A stretch of DNA of 64,000 nucleotides from assembly GCA_018340375.1 (NCBI GenBank), contig JAFFJZ010000001.1:45562001-45626000 (forward strand). The letters run 5' to 3'. The DNA is from Gonatopus flavifemur (taxonomy: Eukaryota > Arthropoda > Insecta > Hymenoptera > Dryinidae). The notes under the pieces are model-generated. The model was given only the letters and a program-made list of their open reading frames with translations. It made no database searches and was not told the DNA's origin. Shown here one piece after another: positions 22,251 through 35,613 of the stretch (position 1 is the stretch's first letter; each line of letters begins with the position of its first letter). A program made the position numbers and the translations under genes.

Positions 22251-22717
22251 ATGTTGAGGTTCAATTCCCGCTTTCAGCACCCAGAATGTAATGTGCAATC
22301 GACAACTTGACGCTCAACTAAACAGTAATGAGTGTCAAGCAATCAAAATTCTTGCTGCTTTGGGAAATTATTTATACAGACAACATCAACAACCTTCATA
22401 ATATAACAAAAAATTTGTTATTATTGGATCGAATTCATATTGTTGTTTAGTAAAAATTATCATGCCCATCCCGCGAAATAGATGATTTGTGTGGTGGAAT
22501 CAATTATGCGACCATTCTCTGTTTGGTACGAATAACAATGCTTGGGTAGTCGAATGAAAGACAAGTTTAGTCAAATTAATTTGACTTGTGATGGTGACAT
22601 GAATTGTATGTGCATTCGGTTTCTAATACTGAACATTTGGTCTGTCCATATTTCACTAAATCGTTAAGTACGAGTTACCATTAGTTTGATTGATATCACT
22701 ATTCAGTTTTCTCCGTG

Positions 22718-23459
22718 AAAATGCTCAACACAAACTGTGAGAAGGAAATCCATGTGAAAAGTAAAGGAATCTGTATGTGGGAATACAGAGTGGTATCCAA
22801 AGCATGCGTCGACATGGATTCGATGAATGCTGATTACAATTGTGACCTACGTGTGACCAAAATACCTTTCCACCCCAATCAACAAACGTAGTCCAGCTTA
22901 CCCACTATGAGGCAATCGTAATGATATAAAATTGTCGGGTGTCAGTGTTTGCTTTCCAGATTTGCATCTTTTCGTATTTTACTCTGAAGACTGTGAAGGA
23001 TTTTCTTCAAATTCAGGTCCATTGTATAATTTTTTTCAGCAACGTTCAGATGTATTTTCGAAATTTATCTCTAGTACTTTTCATTTTTCCCAGAATAAAT
23101 CTGAATATTCAGGAGAACGACGATGAATGATAATTCCATACAATAATGCTTCTATCAACATGTAAGTGATTCAATCAAATTTTTTTTAATTTGATCCAAC
23201 GGAATTCAATTTGAATGATGGAAAATTATAACCGAAGTTCAATAATCAATCGATCATCAGAAATTTTATTACGTTGTGGTGATTGATTTATTTACCGTTG
23301 TCAGTGAACAATACAGTGTGTTCACTTCTGATTCATCGGATTTATCAAACTACACGAATGTCAAAGGACTGATGATTGAAATGTCACACACATTTCTAAT
23401 ATATTTTGAAAGAAGATGAGCAACGTGAAACTTGAGCGTTATCATTCGAATGTAGAAAA
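22718..23459. other. Intergenic sequence without a recognised feature
   Basis: Short ORFs near 22932-23130 overlap in two frames and show no recognisable domain. No inverted-repeat element was seen. Confidence 0.4.
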
Positions 23460-24010
23460 AAAGCGGGAAACCACCGTCCCGTTCGATTGCGAAATTGGAT
23501 CGGCGCGAAAATTCGAATGATCATACCATACGCGAGCCATCATGACATCATGAATGACAATTTATGGTCAATCGATGGTGTCGAATAGATCAACAAGTGT
23601 CGTCTAGTACCAAGAGAGTCAGACAAACCAGAGTTTATAAAATTCGAAAGAATCAGTATCGTTGCAGTTTTCCTCTTTTGGGTGTATATTGATGTCGATC
23701 GGATGGTCATTGTCGAAGGCGCAGGCGCAGGGCCGTGCGCGCAAGCTTTTATCCCCTGGTACAACGTGAAAGCGGGGGTGATGGGGGGTTGCTCAGAAGA
23801 AATGGTCGATATTTTAGCTATAGAGAGCTCGTGATCACAGTTCGTACAAGGCTTTTCCGAGGCATTTCAGTCTTCGCCAGTACCTTTTTATATAAACTGC
23901 CTGACGAAGATTACAGCGTTTGAAGAAATTCGTTGTAACCACCCCCTCGTCACTTTGGTCGCCATCGTATATGTAAAAGCGCGCGTGTGCCCTGTAATAT
24001 TTTGTTAACG
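23460..24010 (+). promoter_or_regulatory. GC-richer, repeat-free stretch with TATA-like box; possible promoter
   Basis: Unlike its surroundings, this stretch has CpG-rich runs (GGCGCAGGCGCAGGGCCGTG near 23719, AAGCGCGCGTGTG near 23978), no MITE, and TTTTTATATAAACTGCC near 23884. That is the kind of signal an insect promoter or 5' exon would give. No coding exon is recognised next to it, so the role is speculative. Confidence 0.25.
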
Positions 24011-24036
24011 CATATACACAAATACTTACATAAATA

Positions 24037-24100
24037 TATCATAGATATATATATACATATACAGATTTACACATCTACACACATACACACACACACACCA
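24037..24100. repeat. TA/CA microsatellite tract
   Basis: ATATATATACATATACA runs into ACACACATACACACACACAC. Confidence 0.75.
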
Positions 24101-27039
24101 CGTATGCATAGGCATTCTATTCATATACATTTCTTCAGTCCAACGTAAGGAACAATAGATAAACCAACGTTAAAAGTGAAGAAAAGTGCAGTGAGTGGTG
24201 TATCGGCGGCATACAAAATTGAACCACCCCGTCTTCCGCTCGTCGTACACAAAACCCAGAGGATATCCATTTTCCCTTTTTCATAGAAGGTACGATTGTC
24301 ACGAGTGTAAAGAATGAAAATACAAATAAATGTATGAACGTACATATGACGCAAGTACGTTCGTACATGTTATGTATTTATAAAATATATGTCTATGTCT
24401 CTTCGTCTACCGCTGTCATTATCAAAGACACGGAAAACTTCAGTTTCATAAAAATATCCATGAAAAGTTTATATATAACAAGACACTTATTGATTTCCTT
24501 CTGTATCTATCTTTTTTCTTGATAGTTTTCTTATTTCCCTTTCCCTCAATATTTCTCTTTTTTCTCTTTTTCTTTTCTTTTTTCCCCACTATTTGAATAT
24601 ATTACCAAAGCTGCGGGTATATAGGACTCCAATAATAAACCATAGGCATTTCGGTTGTGTTCTTTCCGCATGAGTTTTGTTCTCTTTTTTCCTCTTTTCA
24701 TTGTATTCTTTTCGAGAGAGTACAATACCACAACTCCTTGCCATTTCATTTCATTTTTTCTATTTTTGTTTTTGACATTCTTTATGTAAAATGAAAAGTC
24801 GATGAAATGTATATCCATATATATATATATATAAATTCCCCCGCAGGGCGTGTATTGTGTCTCCCACGATTACTTGATCGATTTATTCTCAATGAAAATT
24901 GTCATTGATTCTAGTTAATAAAGAGATTAATTTGATAAGTTATAAAGTACTTTTAGCCGATCCAATAACAATTTATAAACCAAAGAAAATGATGAAGCAT
25001 CTCTAAAAAATGTATTCTTTGATTAATATTTTGTGAATCGAAAGACTATCTTCTCGAATGAAGGCACACTGCAATCATACAAAGGGGAATTATTGGATTT
25101 CAATTCTCCTAGATTAGAACAGATACTCGAAGTTTGATCGAAACATATTCTTATTCGTCATTGAGAACAACTGTTTGTTACGAGCATTCGTAGTTACTTA
25201 TATTTCATTAAATTCAATACCCTTCTTATATCTCGTACAAACACAGTAGTGCACGAGCGATACCGATAATTTCGCTTCCTGCTGGCCTGATTTCTATGTC
25301 CTGGTTCAGTAGGAAGGTCGAGTCGATGTTTATACATGCAATCGTTTTTAAGATTGCTTTTCGTTGTCCACTCGGATGCATTATAAATTCTATGCACGAT
25401 TTCCAACGACAAGACCGATGAATGGAAGAGAATCTAACCTTTGAAGTGTGAAAAATTAGTGTAAAAAAAGGTGGAGATCAAACAGATAAAAATTCGTTAA
25501 ATTAATTTTGAATGTGAAATTGAATCATGAAGATTGGAACTTCTCCATACTTCTTTTGGTGATTTGCTTTTCTGTTTTCTACTTTCGTTGAAGGTGAAAC
25601 GTGGCCTGAGAGTAATTATAACGTGCTGATAGTGATGATAGGAAGATTTTCGAATGTGAGTAACATTTGCGCATGTCTTCGCTTTTCCACTTTGTACCCT
25701 GTCTACGCGTTTCGCGGTGTGAACTTGAACAAAATACGCTCCGAGCACACTTCGATATCACATCTTTTGCCATCATTTTAGCTGAACAGGGATGTAATCT
25801 AGTACCCAGAGTTGCTTCAAGCACAACTCATTCAGATTCATCGACCCTCTTTGTTCATACGAATGTGTGTAAAGAAAGTGAGAATCGTCTTGTCGTGGAT
25901 CGAATCCCTTTCAGATCTACCCGATTCATTTCCATGCTTGAATGTGATTGATTCAAGATTTGTAATTGTGTGAACTATTGGGTCAAGTGTGGATCAATAA
26001 ATCTTCAAGTGTGTATGGTGTTAAAATTATCCTCACAACAGAAATCAATCTAATTGCTTCAAATACAGCCTGGATGAACGGAACCGACCTGAAAAATTGA
26101 ATCCTGTTTTTGCAGGTGAATCGCGCACTCACAGAGATGTAAAAGTTTCCCACGATAATTCGATAGAACAGAATTTAGGTTATTGATTTTGATAATAATA
26201 GACCATTCCAGCTGTTTTAGTTTTTAAATACAGTATTCAAATTTTTATTGATATAGAAACATCCAAGTTGTAACGTAACTAAATTGTTTTTAGGCTCACA
26301 CAATGTTAAATAATCATCGATGTTTCATGAACTTATAATAATTTCATATTCCACTATGTAGCAATACCTCCATGGAGAGGTTTGAATCGATAGTCCAATT
26401 ATCGTATTCGAATGTTTGATGTGTGATTCACACGAAGTGTTTTCACAAGCATGTTCAAACGCAGAATTCCCATGGTTGATATTGAATTTACACCCTCAAC
26501 GTTCCCTGGATGTAGAAGAATTAATGTAGATTTTATCACTTTTTTCTCTTTGGACACTGGAATCCAAAATTTGGTTCATATTATCGAGTGATATAAAAGT
26601 AGTAGATTTTGAATAGTATTTCAAGAATTGGATTATCAAAAACCAATAATAATAAAGGATACTGTTAAGCTTCGATCACATTTGATGGGAGTAATTTTTA
26701 CTCACGTATTTGTAAAGTTTCTTAAAATTTCAATTACATATGAATGAAAATTTAGTAACAAAACTGTACTGACCCGATAGACATATTATTTACGCTGTTG
26801 AGAAAAAGTTTGTGAATTTCTCACACAAAATTTGGAAGCAATTAACGCATACTTTTGTGTGTCAAATTCACCAAAGGTTCTATGAGATTCAAATCCATTT
26901 TTGTATGAAAATCATTTCAAAACAATATTGTGGTTGAATTTCAATAGAAGTGTGGGAGATTCGACGAAAAAATATGTGTTTTTATTGTTTCCAAACTTCT
27001 GTATTAAAATTAATACAAATACTTTTTGCAGTGTAAAAC
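24101..27039. other. Intergenic sequence, mainly unannotated
   Basis: A short AT microsatellite lies at 24816-24834 and pyrimidine-rich tracts at 24540-24590. Short ORFs (for example on both strands near 25500-25950) overlap each other and have no family features. No complete transposon recognised. Confidence 0.4.
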
Positions 27040-27530
27040 CCCTGGTAGAAATTTGTCTGGGCGTCCCATTCACCATGCACGTACTAGATGGGATCCATGT
27101 GGAGGCAACTGGATAACACATTTCAGCCAATTTGACTTCAGTGCTAAAACATTTAGTTGATTCATGTAGATTCTTCATGTATCAACTGATCATACAGTAA
27201 CATTGGTAGTCAGAGGAATAAAAGGGAGCCCAAACGTTTCAATTTGTCACTAGGGATTATTTTATGAAAATAAATTCTGAAGCAACGTTCTCGACTTTAG
27301 ATTAAATGTCAGAATACATTGTTATCTTATTCATAGTTGTGGTTTTACAGAAAAAAAACATGATCTCACATTTCTAATTAATAGTTTAAAATACATTCTA
27401 GCATTTCTCTGGGTCATCTGGATGGGCACAGGCTAAAAAGTGCGTCACAAAACTAGCTAGAAAACAACCTAACATCTGAGAAAACTCTAGCTGGCGCCCA
27501 TCTCATTCCCAATCATGATTTCTACCAGGG
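27040..27530. mobile_element. 491-bp element with CCCTGGTAGAAAT ends
   Basis: Both ends read CCCTGGTAGAAAT in inverted orientation, followed by partly matching arms (GGGCGTCCCATTC versus GGGAATGAGATGGGCGCC). AC flanks both sides. It has the same terminus as 10339-11086. Confidence 0.65.
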
Positions 27531-28105
27531 ACTTGTCTAAAAGTAACGACATAAGAGATGTAAGACATCTTTTCCAGATACCTAATAGATGTCTCAAAGA
27601 TGTCTCCCGCAGCACACTTTCAGACAAGTTTTAGATATCATGTATTCGGAGAAATGGGTCACATGATATGAAAACAATTGAGAATTGAATTCCACGTATC
27701 CAAATTCTGATTTCAATCACCGAGAGTTGGAAATTTCATTTACAAGTGTATTTGAAATATTGTATGGCTGATCCCATATTCAATATGGACCTTACCGGGC
27801 AGTGATTAAGGGAGATTAGATCTGTTCCCGACAGGTCTGTGATTTTACGGACCTTATCACGGCTATCCAGATCTGATTCTGATACAGTTCTTTCTGAAAC
27901 TTCCTGTAATCACGTGGAAATCACTCTGATGTTCATACGCAGTCTATGGCAGCGTAACTTTTCTTTGTCCTCTTCATTATTTGTCGGTTGTAATGATAAC
28001 ACGAACGCATTGTTTAAATGATTGCGAAACGATTCCGTAATAGATGAGGATAAAAAAGGTGCAGGTTCGTGTGCATTTTCGATTATGTATACGAAGATAT
28101 CGTGC

Positions 28106-28364
28106 TCTGAGAGAAGAAATTTCCAGGAACAATGGAATATTTAGTTGAATAGTCCACATGAAATACTTAATCGATTTGAATGAAACTTTCATTGACTCGA
28201 TTAAATGACTGTTTCGATTAATGAAATATCTCATAGCATATTGAATATTTGATTGATTGAATAAATATTCAATCGAGTCAATGAAGGTTAATTCAAACCA
28301 ATCAAGTATTTGATGGCGAATATTCAACTACATATTTGATTGTTCTCGGACATTTTTTCTCTTG
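28106..28364. mobile_element. 259-bp MITE with ~50-bp inverted repeats
   Basis: The arms share GAACAATGGAATATTTAGTT-like sequence (inverse GAACAATCAAATATGTAGTT) and ends rich in GAGAGAAGAAATTTCC/AAGAGAAAAAATGTCC. Further inner TCGATT/AATCGA motifs are symmetric about the middle. Confidence 0.75.
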
Positions 28365-28858
28365 GTCTGAAGTCAGCAATGGCAATGACGAGTCATGTAT
28401 GGGCCAGATATGGTTCGCCACATCCTCAGTACTTTTCATATCAGGGCTTGATTTGTGATGAAGCTTTCCAGATCTGGTCCTGATCAAACACGCAGTGTGA
28501 ATTCCTGTTCAGTTGTCAGGAGAATTTTGTCTAAATCGAAATACGCCACGAAGGATTCCAAATCAAGATTTCAGTCACTAAAAATTGAACCACGTGGTGA
28601 TGGACAGTTCTTCTATGAATTTATTAGTTAACGGACGGGAAAATTGATAGTATGTGAATTAAGTCCTCCGAGATTGTACTCAGCCACAAAGTTTGATAGT
28701 AGATCCTGAGCAGAAATTGGCATAGGTTCCACATTATGCCCCACATCAGGGCCACGTGAGGTCACATCAGGAACTGATGAGGTCTAATGGGCACCCTGTA
28801 TAAATCTTGTTCAGTTAGCCTATAGTAATGGAACAAAATGATAACAACCTATGGCCAT

Positions 28859-28945
28859 CCATGTGAAAAAAAATTCCAATTCACATGCAACTTATATATA
28901 ATTGTATATGAATTATACATAAATTTGAATATTTTTTCACATGGG
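28859..28945. mobile_element. 87-bp palindromic MITE (CCATGTGAAAAAA)
   Basis: CCATGTGAAAAAAAATT at the left is mirrored by AATATTTTTTCACATGG at the right, around an AT-rich middle (TTATATATAATTGTATA). Similar short AT-centred copies lie at 34190-34284 and 35177-35296, with half a copy at 50341-50380. Confidence 0.7.
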
Positions 28946-31900
28946 TAGGACTAATGGGTATCAATGGCGGATTACCAGTCATTAGAACATATATAAATGA
29001 TATACATTAACTTTATTGGAGGGAACCGGTTGTTCCAAACGTTGGAATATCAGATGTAACAAATACCGTTGAAATGCTGAACATACAACATGTATTCGAT
29101 TTGGAATTCATCTTCGAGTATCGAATCATCGAAATAGCTGCTCATTGATGTTGAAATTGCCGCTCAATTAACTGTTCCTTCCAATTTTGGAATTTTCCAT
29201 AGTATTCGCAGATAGTTTTTGGTCATCCTTCAGTTGTATCGAATCCAACTCTAAGGACTATCGTCTCACACTCAAAAGTATTTAGTTCCAGAATAAAGAA
29301 TTCAGCTAGTGATAAAGCATACTATGGGTCAGCTAGAAATAGCCCTTCCTTCAAATTGGAACATCAAAGGCCTCAACTTGGCACAGATCGCGCTCATTTG
29401 ACTCAAGGTAGGTTCAGATATGCCAAAGGGTCACATTTCTAGCTGGGGGGAATTGACAAGGAATAAATTGTTGGCCATTTAGTATATCGGTATATCGATT
29501 AATGATTCGATGGTTCCATTGTTACAGTGATGGACCATACGTTCATCAATGATAAGGAATTTATTCAACAGGAACCATACATTTCCTGATTATTGAAAGT
29601 GTTATTGAGCAACGAGAATCGATTGACCTTATGGGGGTTCCAGAAGAATTCTTGCGTCCTGAAAAAGCGGATGCGCGAGAAAAAGCTACAGATGTGTCGC
29701 TGTCCTTCAGTGGCGTTGAACAGGGTACCCAGGGTAATAGGGGAATTAGTTTACAGTTAAAACTATCCGAGATGAAGGTCGCGATAGTGCGCTTCTACTG
29801 ACACAAACACGCAGTCATATCCATACATGTGGGTACTTATGAGTACGTGTGATCATTAGTTTTACCTAAGTTTCAGATGGCGCCCGTGAATGTAATCTTT
29901 TTTTTTATTATATGAGACCTTGAGTACCCTGGCGTTGGGCAGACCATGGGGTGGAACATTGCAGCGCTGAGTTGACACCAGTACCGCTTAAGAACATTGT
30001 GAATAAAAGACTTGTTCGGGTAGAAGAAACTTTGAAATCGGAGTTAGAACAAAGTGATGTTTCTTCGAACAAAGCGTTTTGTCGAGGTGGGAATCGACAG
30101 GGATAAGCAAACTGCATAGTATAGGGGAGATTTCCTTGACAGATTCCGACATGCAGGAGCAATTAGGTTGTTACTGCATCATCATCGTTCCTCAATTTTT
30201 CTGACAAATGACTAGTAACGCTGGATCTTCAAAATCACCAGATTCGCTCCAAAATTCAATCAACCCTGGTAAACCCATGCCGTTACAGAAGCAAAGTATG
30301 TCTTTGGGACGTTTTCAGAACACTCAGAAAATCTTTCCTAGGCTTCTCAAACATCCCGTAAACGTTCTAGTGGAATGTTGTACTGTCTGGGAACCAACTT
30401 GATGGATCCAAGATTATACCAAAGTATTCAATAAAAGTGGGCTAAATTGCTTAATATTAGAAAAAAGCGAAATGTAACAGTATCATTCAAGGAGCTGCAT
30501 TTCAATATTTCGAATTCTCACTCCGGATTATCTCAATTTTTTTTTGATGGATTGAAACTGAATTCTATGGTTCAAGGCGCTGGTAGAAATCATTCTATAG
30601 GCATGTTTACGGCACGAGAGTGAACCTTAGTATTGCTTAGAATGTATCGCTTTTGCCTTGCTTGCATTACAGAAAGAGCTAGGATGTTAGAATTCATATG
30701 TAGTCAGAACTTTCCCTCCGACCATCATCACTGCCATCAGTTCCATAAAAATTATTACAGTTGTAGCAATGTACAATAATCCCACCAAAATTGCTGATAC
30801 GAGTGGCATTGAAGTTCCAACATTAGGTTTCATGTAAAACGTTGGTCCCGTTCCAACTCCGGGTCAGTACTGTCGAATCAATATGCTTTGTGATAGTTGT
30901 TGGAATGTACCAGCCCTAGAAATTTCGGGAACAGTAATGGTTAGGTATAGGATCGGGTTCAATTTCTGAATGAGTGATCTTATATCTTCCCCCATTCCAG
31001 TAGACTTGTTCAACTACCTGTTAAACGCCCTGTAGCAGCCCTATAATGCTCCGTACGTCTGGAGCTGTTTTTCAAAACAGGCTCTTGAAAAGTTGGACGG
31101 CCAAAATCCACGAAGGGCTTTTTTAATATCTGCCTGAAAGTGGCTGCAAAACTTGAACCAAAGTTAGACATTACAAAACGACAGTGACTCAAAATATAAT
31201 CAATCATTCTACCCCTGCGAGGTTGACATTGGATGACACTTGTTATTCATCACATACAGCACGTAGATACATATTTCCAATGAAAGTTCAGTTACATCCA
31301 GTGGATTCATACTTATTTATCGTATCCTTGGGATTCGTCACGTCAGAACATTGAGGAAACGTTCGTATCTTGGAACGTTTCTAGAATATATGCCGAATAC
31401 ATTCTGTATGCCGTTAGAATTCGTACACGAAACGGATGTGACGGAATAGTGGAAGTTATCCTGCGTTAAACGGAACCACCAAGTCTGACTGAACCTACAC
31501 TAACACGCCCTTTCCATAATCGAAACATTCACCCCAGAGTCTTAGTGTCTGTCAAGGATGCTTTCGATAAATCGATATGTACGCAGAGAAGAGAAATTAC
31601 GTACGAATTCCTCGAACTGATAAATTATTTTTCAACTATATCAGGAAATCGTTCTAGAAGCGATGAACGACAAGAGCTTGTCTCTTCTCATCTAATTTGT
31701 GTTAACGATTATTTATAGTTCAGTTCCTTTCAATTCGATTACTCATTAACCGTGGAAAGAGTTTTCATCTTATTGCAATAAATTCAGCCTATGCATATTG
31801 GTGTCTATCATTGGGATTTATACACTAATGAATAGTTTTGTACTTTCATTTTATGTTTATTTTTGTTTTCATGTGGTGTACGTCTGAGAGCATAAGACAG

Positions 31901-34189
31901 TTACTTCTCTGTTAATTCTTATCGATATTTAAGAAGATTTCAATGTTATCAGATTTATGAACGGAGTATTGATGTGTATGAACATACAATTGTTGAAAAA
32001 ATAAATCATATTTATGTAGAAAAAATCGTTGGTAAGTGTTGAACTGACGTGTTCTTAAATTGAGTTACACTCAAAATATCGTTTCCTCGTGAAAGAACAA
32101 AGATTAACTCAAGTACTTATTGCAAAAATGATGAAAAATTTTCGATGCTGAAAAATATTCAAATCTCATAATTTGCAACACTATTTTCGCGATAAGCAAT
32201 TGAGCCAAAAATCGTTGATTCCGTAAACATTTTACTTAGAAAATTAGTCAAAAACTAAGAACGACTAAGCATGATATAAAACATACTTTTCAGTCAAGGT
32301 GTTTTACATGAATACCGTTGAGGAATAATACACGATATAAATTCGGAATCGATTTGTAGTATTTATACATTTTGATTTATTTTCAACCACATGTCAGTGG
32401 GATTATGATCCCTCGAATCAGATACATTTCTCAAATAGCTCGAGTAATACACTTTGCTATTTTCTGAGAGAAAAGCTATGTTCTATGCTGTGAATTCAGG
32501 AACATGCTTTTTTACTGGAGCATCATGATTGATTGCCTCATGACGTGTATCCAAGGTACTGACGAGAGGTAGTTTAATTAGATCTATTTTTAGCTCTCCC
32601 ACTTCATTAATGAATTTCAAACTGAAGACACGAGAAGACGATAATGACCTTTATATAGAATATATATTCGTCTATATTTTCCCAACAGACATCTTTATTC
32701 TTCAATATTTTGAATATTTTTACTGAAATTTCAGACATCGCCAAACTCTGAACATTGTTTTAAAGTTCTTCAGGGCAAAAAAATCTGCGCACAGTGGGCA
32801 ATTTCGGTGCATTCATAGGCCAAAATCCCTATCAATTTACTCTTTATCTTATATCGCTGGATTTTTTCATTAAATACACAAGGAGAGTTTTACTTTCACG
32901 TATTACTGCAACATTTTTGTTTGCGGCAATCGACATTCTATAGAATTAAATGAAAACACGATATATTTTGAATGAATAAAATGGCTACTGTCCAAACGTC
33001 GATTCACCAAGATCGTTTTTCCAACTGTGATTCAAATTTTTCTCAGCATAAGTTGAGTATTACAAAAATGGTGCTGTAAGCGTCGGAAGATAGTGAAGAA
33101 TATGATTCTATGAGCAGTGAGGGAAAAACCAATCGGATTATTTTAGTTGAATAAAGCGAATTAACTTTTATTTTGAACTCTCACTTTGAGACAATATGCT
33201 TCCACAGCAAAACATACGCCATTACACTTTTTTCCTTCCTTTCACGCAGTGTGTTCTTCAAATCTATTCCCAGGCTGATATGTCGGGTTGTTTCTACAAC
33301 ATACTATCCCGAATACGTACTACAACTGTATACATCAGTCTTACGAATAAAGATCAGTCTTACAGTGCAGTGATACATAAAGCTGGGAGTCTTTCTGAGT
33401 ATTTAAGAACAAAATCCATCAACATCGGATCAGAATTGAGTCGACATGAGTTTCTGTCCATGGATGCACCGAAATCGCCCACTGTGGTGCCCCAAAATCA
33501 GAAAAAGAAAGGAAGAACATAAGTTGCAAACTCTTATTACGGACAGAAATATGCCACAGCCGAAGCATAAATCACACGAAGGGACGAGTGAAAATAAAAT
33601 CTCTTGGAATTTGATATCCACTTGATAAATTCATCCAACGCTCAAGAACGTATCGATGCGAAATCAAATACACCATCCTCGGAAATAGCTTTTTTCATAA
33701 GTTACTGAAATCGAAATCTTGTGACGAGAACTCAAATGGAAACAGAGGGGGTTGTGAATAGAAAATGGAAAAGGCGAGAATCGATCTTCCTACAGTATTT
33801 TCTTCTCACATATATTCACCAACTCGACATCGTGATGTCAAATGAGGGAGAGTTGACAAAAGAATGTGCGACGTGTACACACGTAATGAGGAATCCCTAA
33901 CATTCGATCAGCGTATTCGAATCTGCCAAGGGAGGATATCTCATTGTGCGATTACATTGAAGAACTTTGATTTGATGAGATTCATCGAATGAGAAATGGA
34001 TATCGAACAGACATTAAAAATGAGATGCGATGAGAATTCTGATATTTGATTCATGTGGATGATGGTATTATAGCATTCTGTATTCAATCATATGATTTAT
34101 GATTTTTGTACGATCTCAATGAGAATAAATTCAAATCGACCTGATTTGTTCTGAAAGAGTTGATATTTGCTCAATGTGACATCCCGAAT
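28946..34189. other. 5.2-kb stretch with no recognised gene or complete element
   Basis: I found no exon with family features and no clear terminal inverted repeats. Isolated terminus-like motifs (GCTGGTAGAAATCATT near 30580) suggest decayed elements. ORFs near 29908-30402, 31010-31207 and 33173-33621 are short, overlap on opposite strands and are unrecognised. Confidence 0.4.
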
Positions 34190-34284
34190 GGGGAGATTTT
34201 CAAAATTGTATATAATTTATGTATTTTTCAATCTAATTTATATATAAGTTGTGTATAATTATATATTTTCTTGAAAAATTTTCC
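34190..34284. mobile_element. 95-bp AT-centred MITE
   Basis: GGGGAGATTTTCAAAATTGT and, inverted, GGAAAATTTTTCAAGAAAAT flank TATATAATT repeats. A half copy with the same TTTTCAAAATTGTATA sequence lies at 50341-50380. Confidence 0.5.
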
Positions 34285-34588
34285 ACTCGAAGTATTGTGC
34301 GCTTCAGGGGTGAGGTTATTCTTTGAGGATGTACAAAATGTGGTTGTCAAATACTCTCTGGCGGTGTAAGAAATACGATTAGTGAAGGTCGTCTTATTGA
34401 GGAGTTCTCAAAGCTCTTATAGAACTGCTAGGAATGAGATTACAGCTTGTTTGACAATGAAGTGAATGGCATAACTCGTTCCTGGAAATTCCTATTATAT
34501 TGAATCAGTCCTCTTAAAATCGAGGAATTTTCAAAATATAACATCTAATATGTGTTCAACTAACTCAGATATCTGAAATGCATTCTAA

Positions 34589-34800
34589 TAAATGTTGCTG
34601 AAGTTGGAATCGTTTATTGAAACGAATCAACAATCGTATAACGAAATACTCGATGTTCTTATTTTCAAAGAATCAATTCATGAAGATAAATAACGATGAT
34701 TTATCAGATTATGTAAGTCTAAATTCTCGTTTCGTTTTCACAAACGATTCAAACTTCCACAACATTGTTGATAAGGAAATGCGGGAAGGTCTCCCTCACC
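34589..34800 (+). repeat. Dispersed repeat shared with 63.1 kb, copy 1
   Basis: Shares ordered blocks ATGTTGCTGAAGTT, TTATTGAA, AATCAACAATCG, GATGATTTATCAGATT and AAACGATTCAAACTTC with 63091-63330, same orientation. The encoded short ORF here (34617-34829) is not kept open in the other copy, so coding is doubtful. Confidence 0.6.
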
Positions 34801-35176
34801 AATTTTTTCGCACATTATTAAAACACTAAAAAATATTGGAATTTATACGATTTTTTTTCACTGTTGTTACGATGATTCAGAGGATGAAAACCACTGAAGA
34901 TTAATCCTGAAAACACACTCCGCGGATATTCTCACTTCCAATCAATATTGATTATGCGTTGCCTGTTCTTGTTATGAAAAGCAATTTTCATTTCGTTTGA
35001 TCGGAAAATATTGAGTTCGAGAGAAGATATCTGTAAAAATTTTAGCAGTTACAAAATACGTATCCAATGTTGTTTGGTGTTCCACTAACGTGCAAAGTGT
35101 CGAGAAAATCTTGAATCGCATAACTGAAATCCACCTCAATCGAATCGAATGGGATTCGACAAGAACGATATCTAGG

Positions 35177-35296
35177 CCTATGTAGCAAAATTTCACAAGT
35201 ATATATAATTTATATATAATTATAAAAAAACTTGTATGTAAGCTTCATTCGATTATATGTAAATTATATGCAATTATGAATATTTCTCTACGTAGG
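35177..35296. mobile_element. 120-bp AT-centred MITE (CCTATGTAGCAAAA)
   Basis: CCTATGTAGCAAAATTT and, inverted, CCTACGTAGAGAAATATT bound a centre with repeated TATATAATT/AATTATATG. Confidence 0.65.
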
Positions 35297-35489
35297 AGTT
35301 TCAATGAAATTTGACGAGATTGAATAAATCTTCGAATGGAAAGGCGATTGAATCTAAGTACATCTGATCAATAATTTTCAAATCATCTGCAATAAGAATA
35401 TCGTACAAGATTCCATGAGATTCGGTGTATTTCAATAGGTATTTATCCTCAATTTGTCATAAATTAGACATCATATCGATTATACCTTA

Positions 35490-35613
35490 GGGCTCGTCCA
35501 TAAATTACGTAAGACAATTTCATGTTTGTTTCTCTTCCTCACCAACTTCAGAAGAACTAAGAGTGACAAAGCGGCGAATAGTAAAATATCTTACGTAATT
35601 TATGGACAATTCC
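35490..35613. mobile_element. 124-bp PIF/Harbinger-like MITE with TTA duplication
   Basis: GGGCTCGTCCATAAATTACG and, inverted, GGAATTGTCCATAAATTACG are the ends, with TTA directly outside each (35487-35489 and 35614-35616). The CGTCCATAAATTACGTAA terminus resembles short MITEs reported in insects, and a 3-bp TTA duplication fits PIF/Harbinger elements. Confidence 0.8.

Larger units (their letters stand above)
21425..22717. mobile_element. 1.29-kb CACGGA element with nested repeat
   Basis: CACGGAAAAAACTGGAATAG at the left and, inverted, CACGGAGAAAACTGAATAG at the right, with AA on both flanks. The right arm shares AAATATGGACAGACCAAA with the element end at 44827. It contains the repeat at 21496-21710 and a TAGG microsatellite. 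Confidence 0.6.

Noticed and set aside
22932..23130. Two overlapping plus-strand ORFs
   Set aside because: Open in two frames over the same stretch with no domain.
24121..24368. Two minus-strand ORFs next to the CA microsatellite
   Set aside because: They overlap in different frames and show no domain or splice context.
25497..25951. Overlapping ORFs on both strands
   Set aside because: No recognisable protein; mutual overlap suggests chance open frames.
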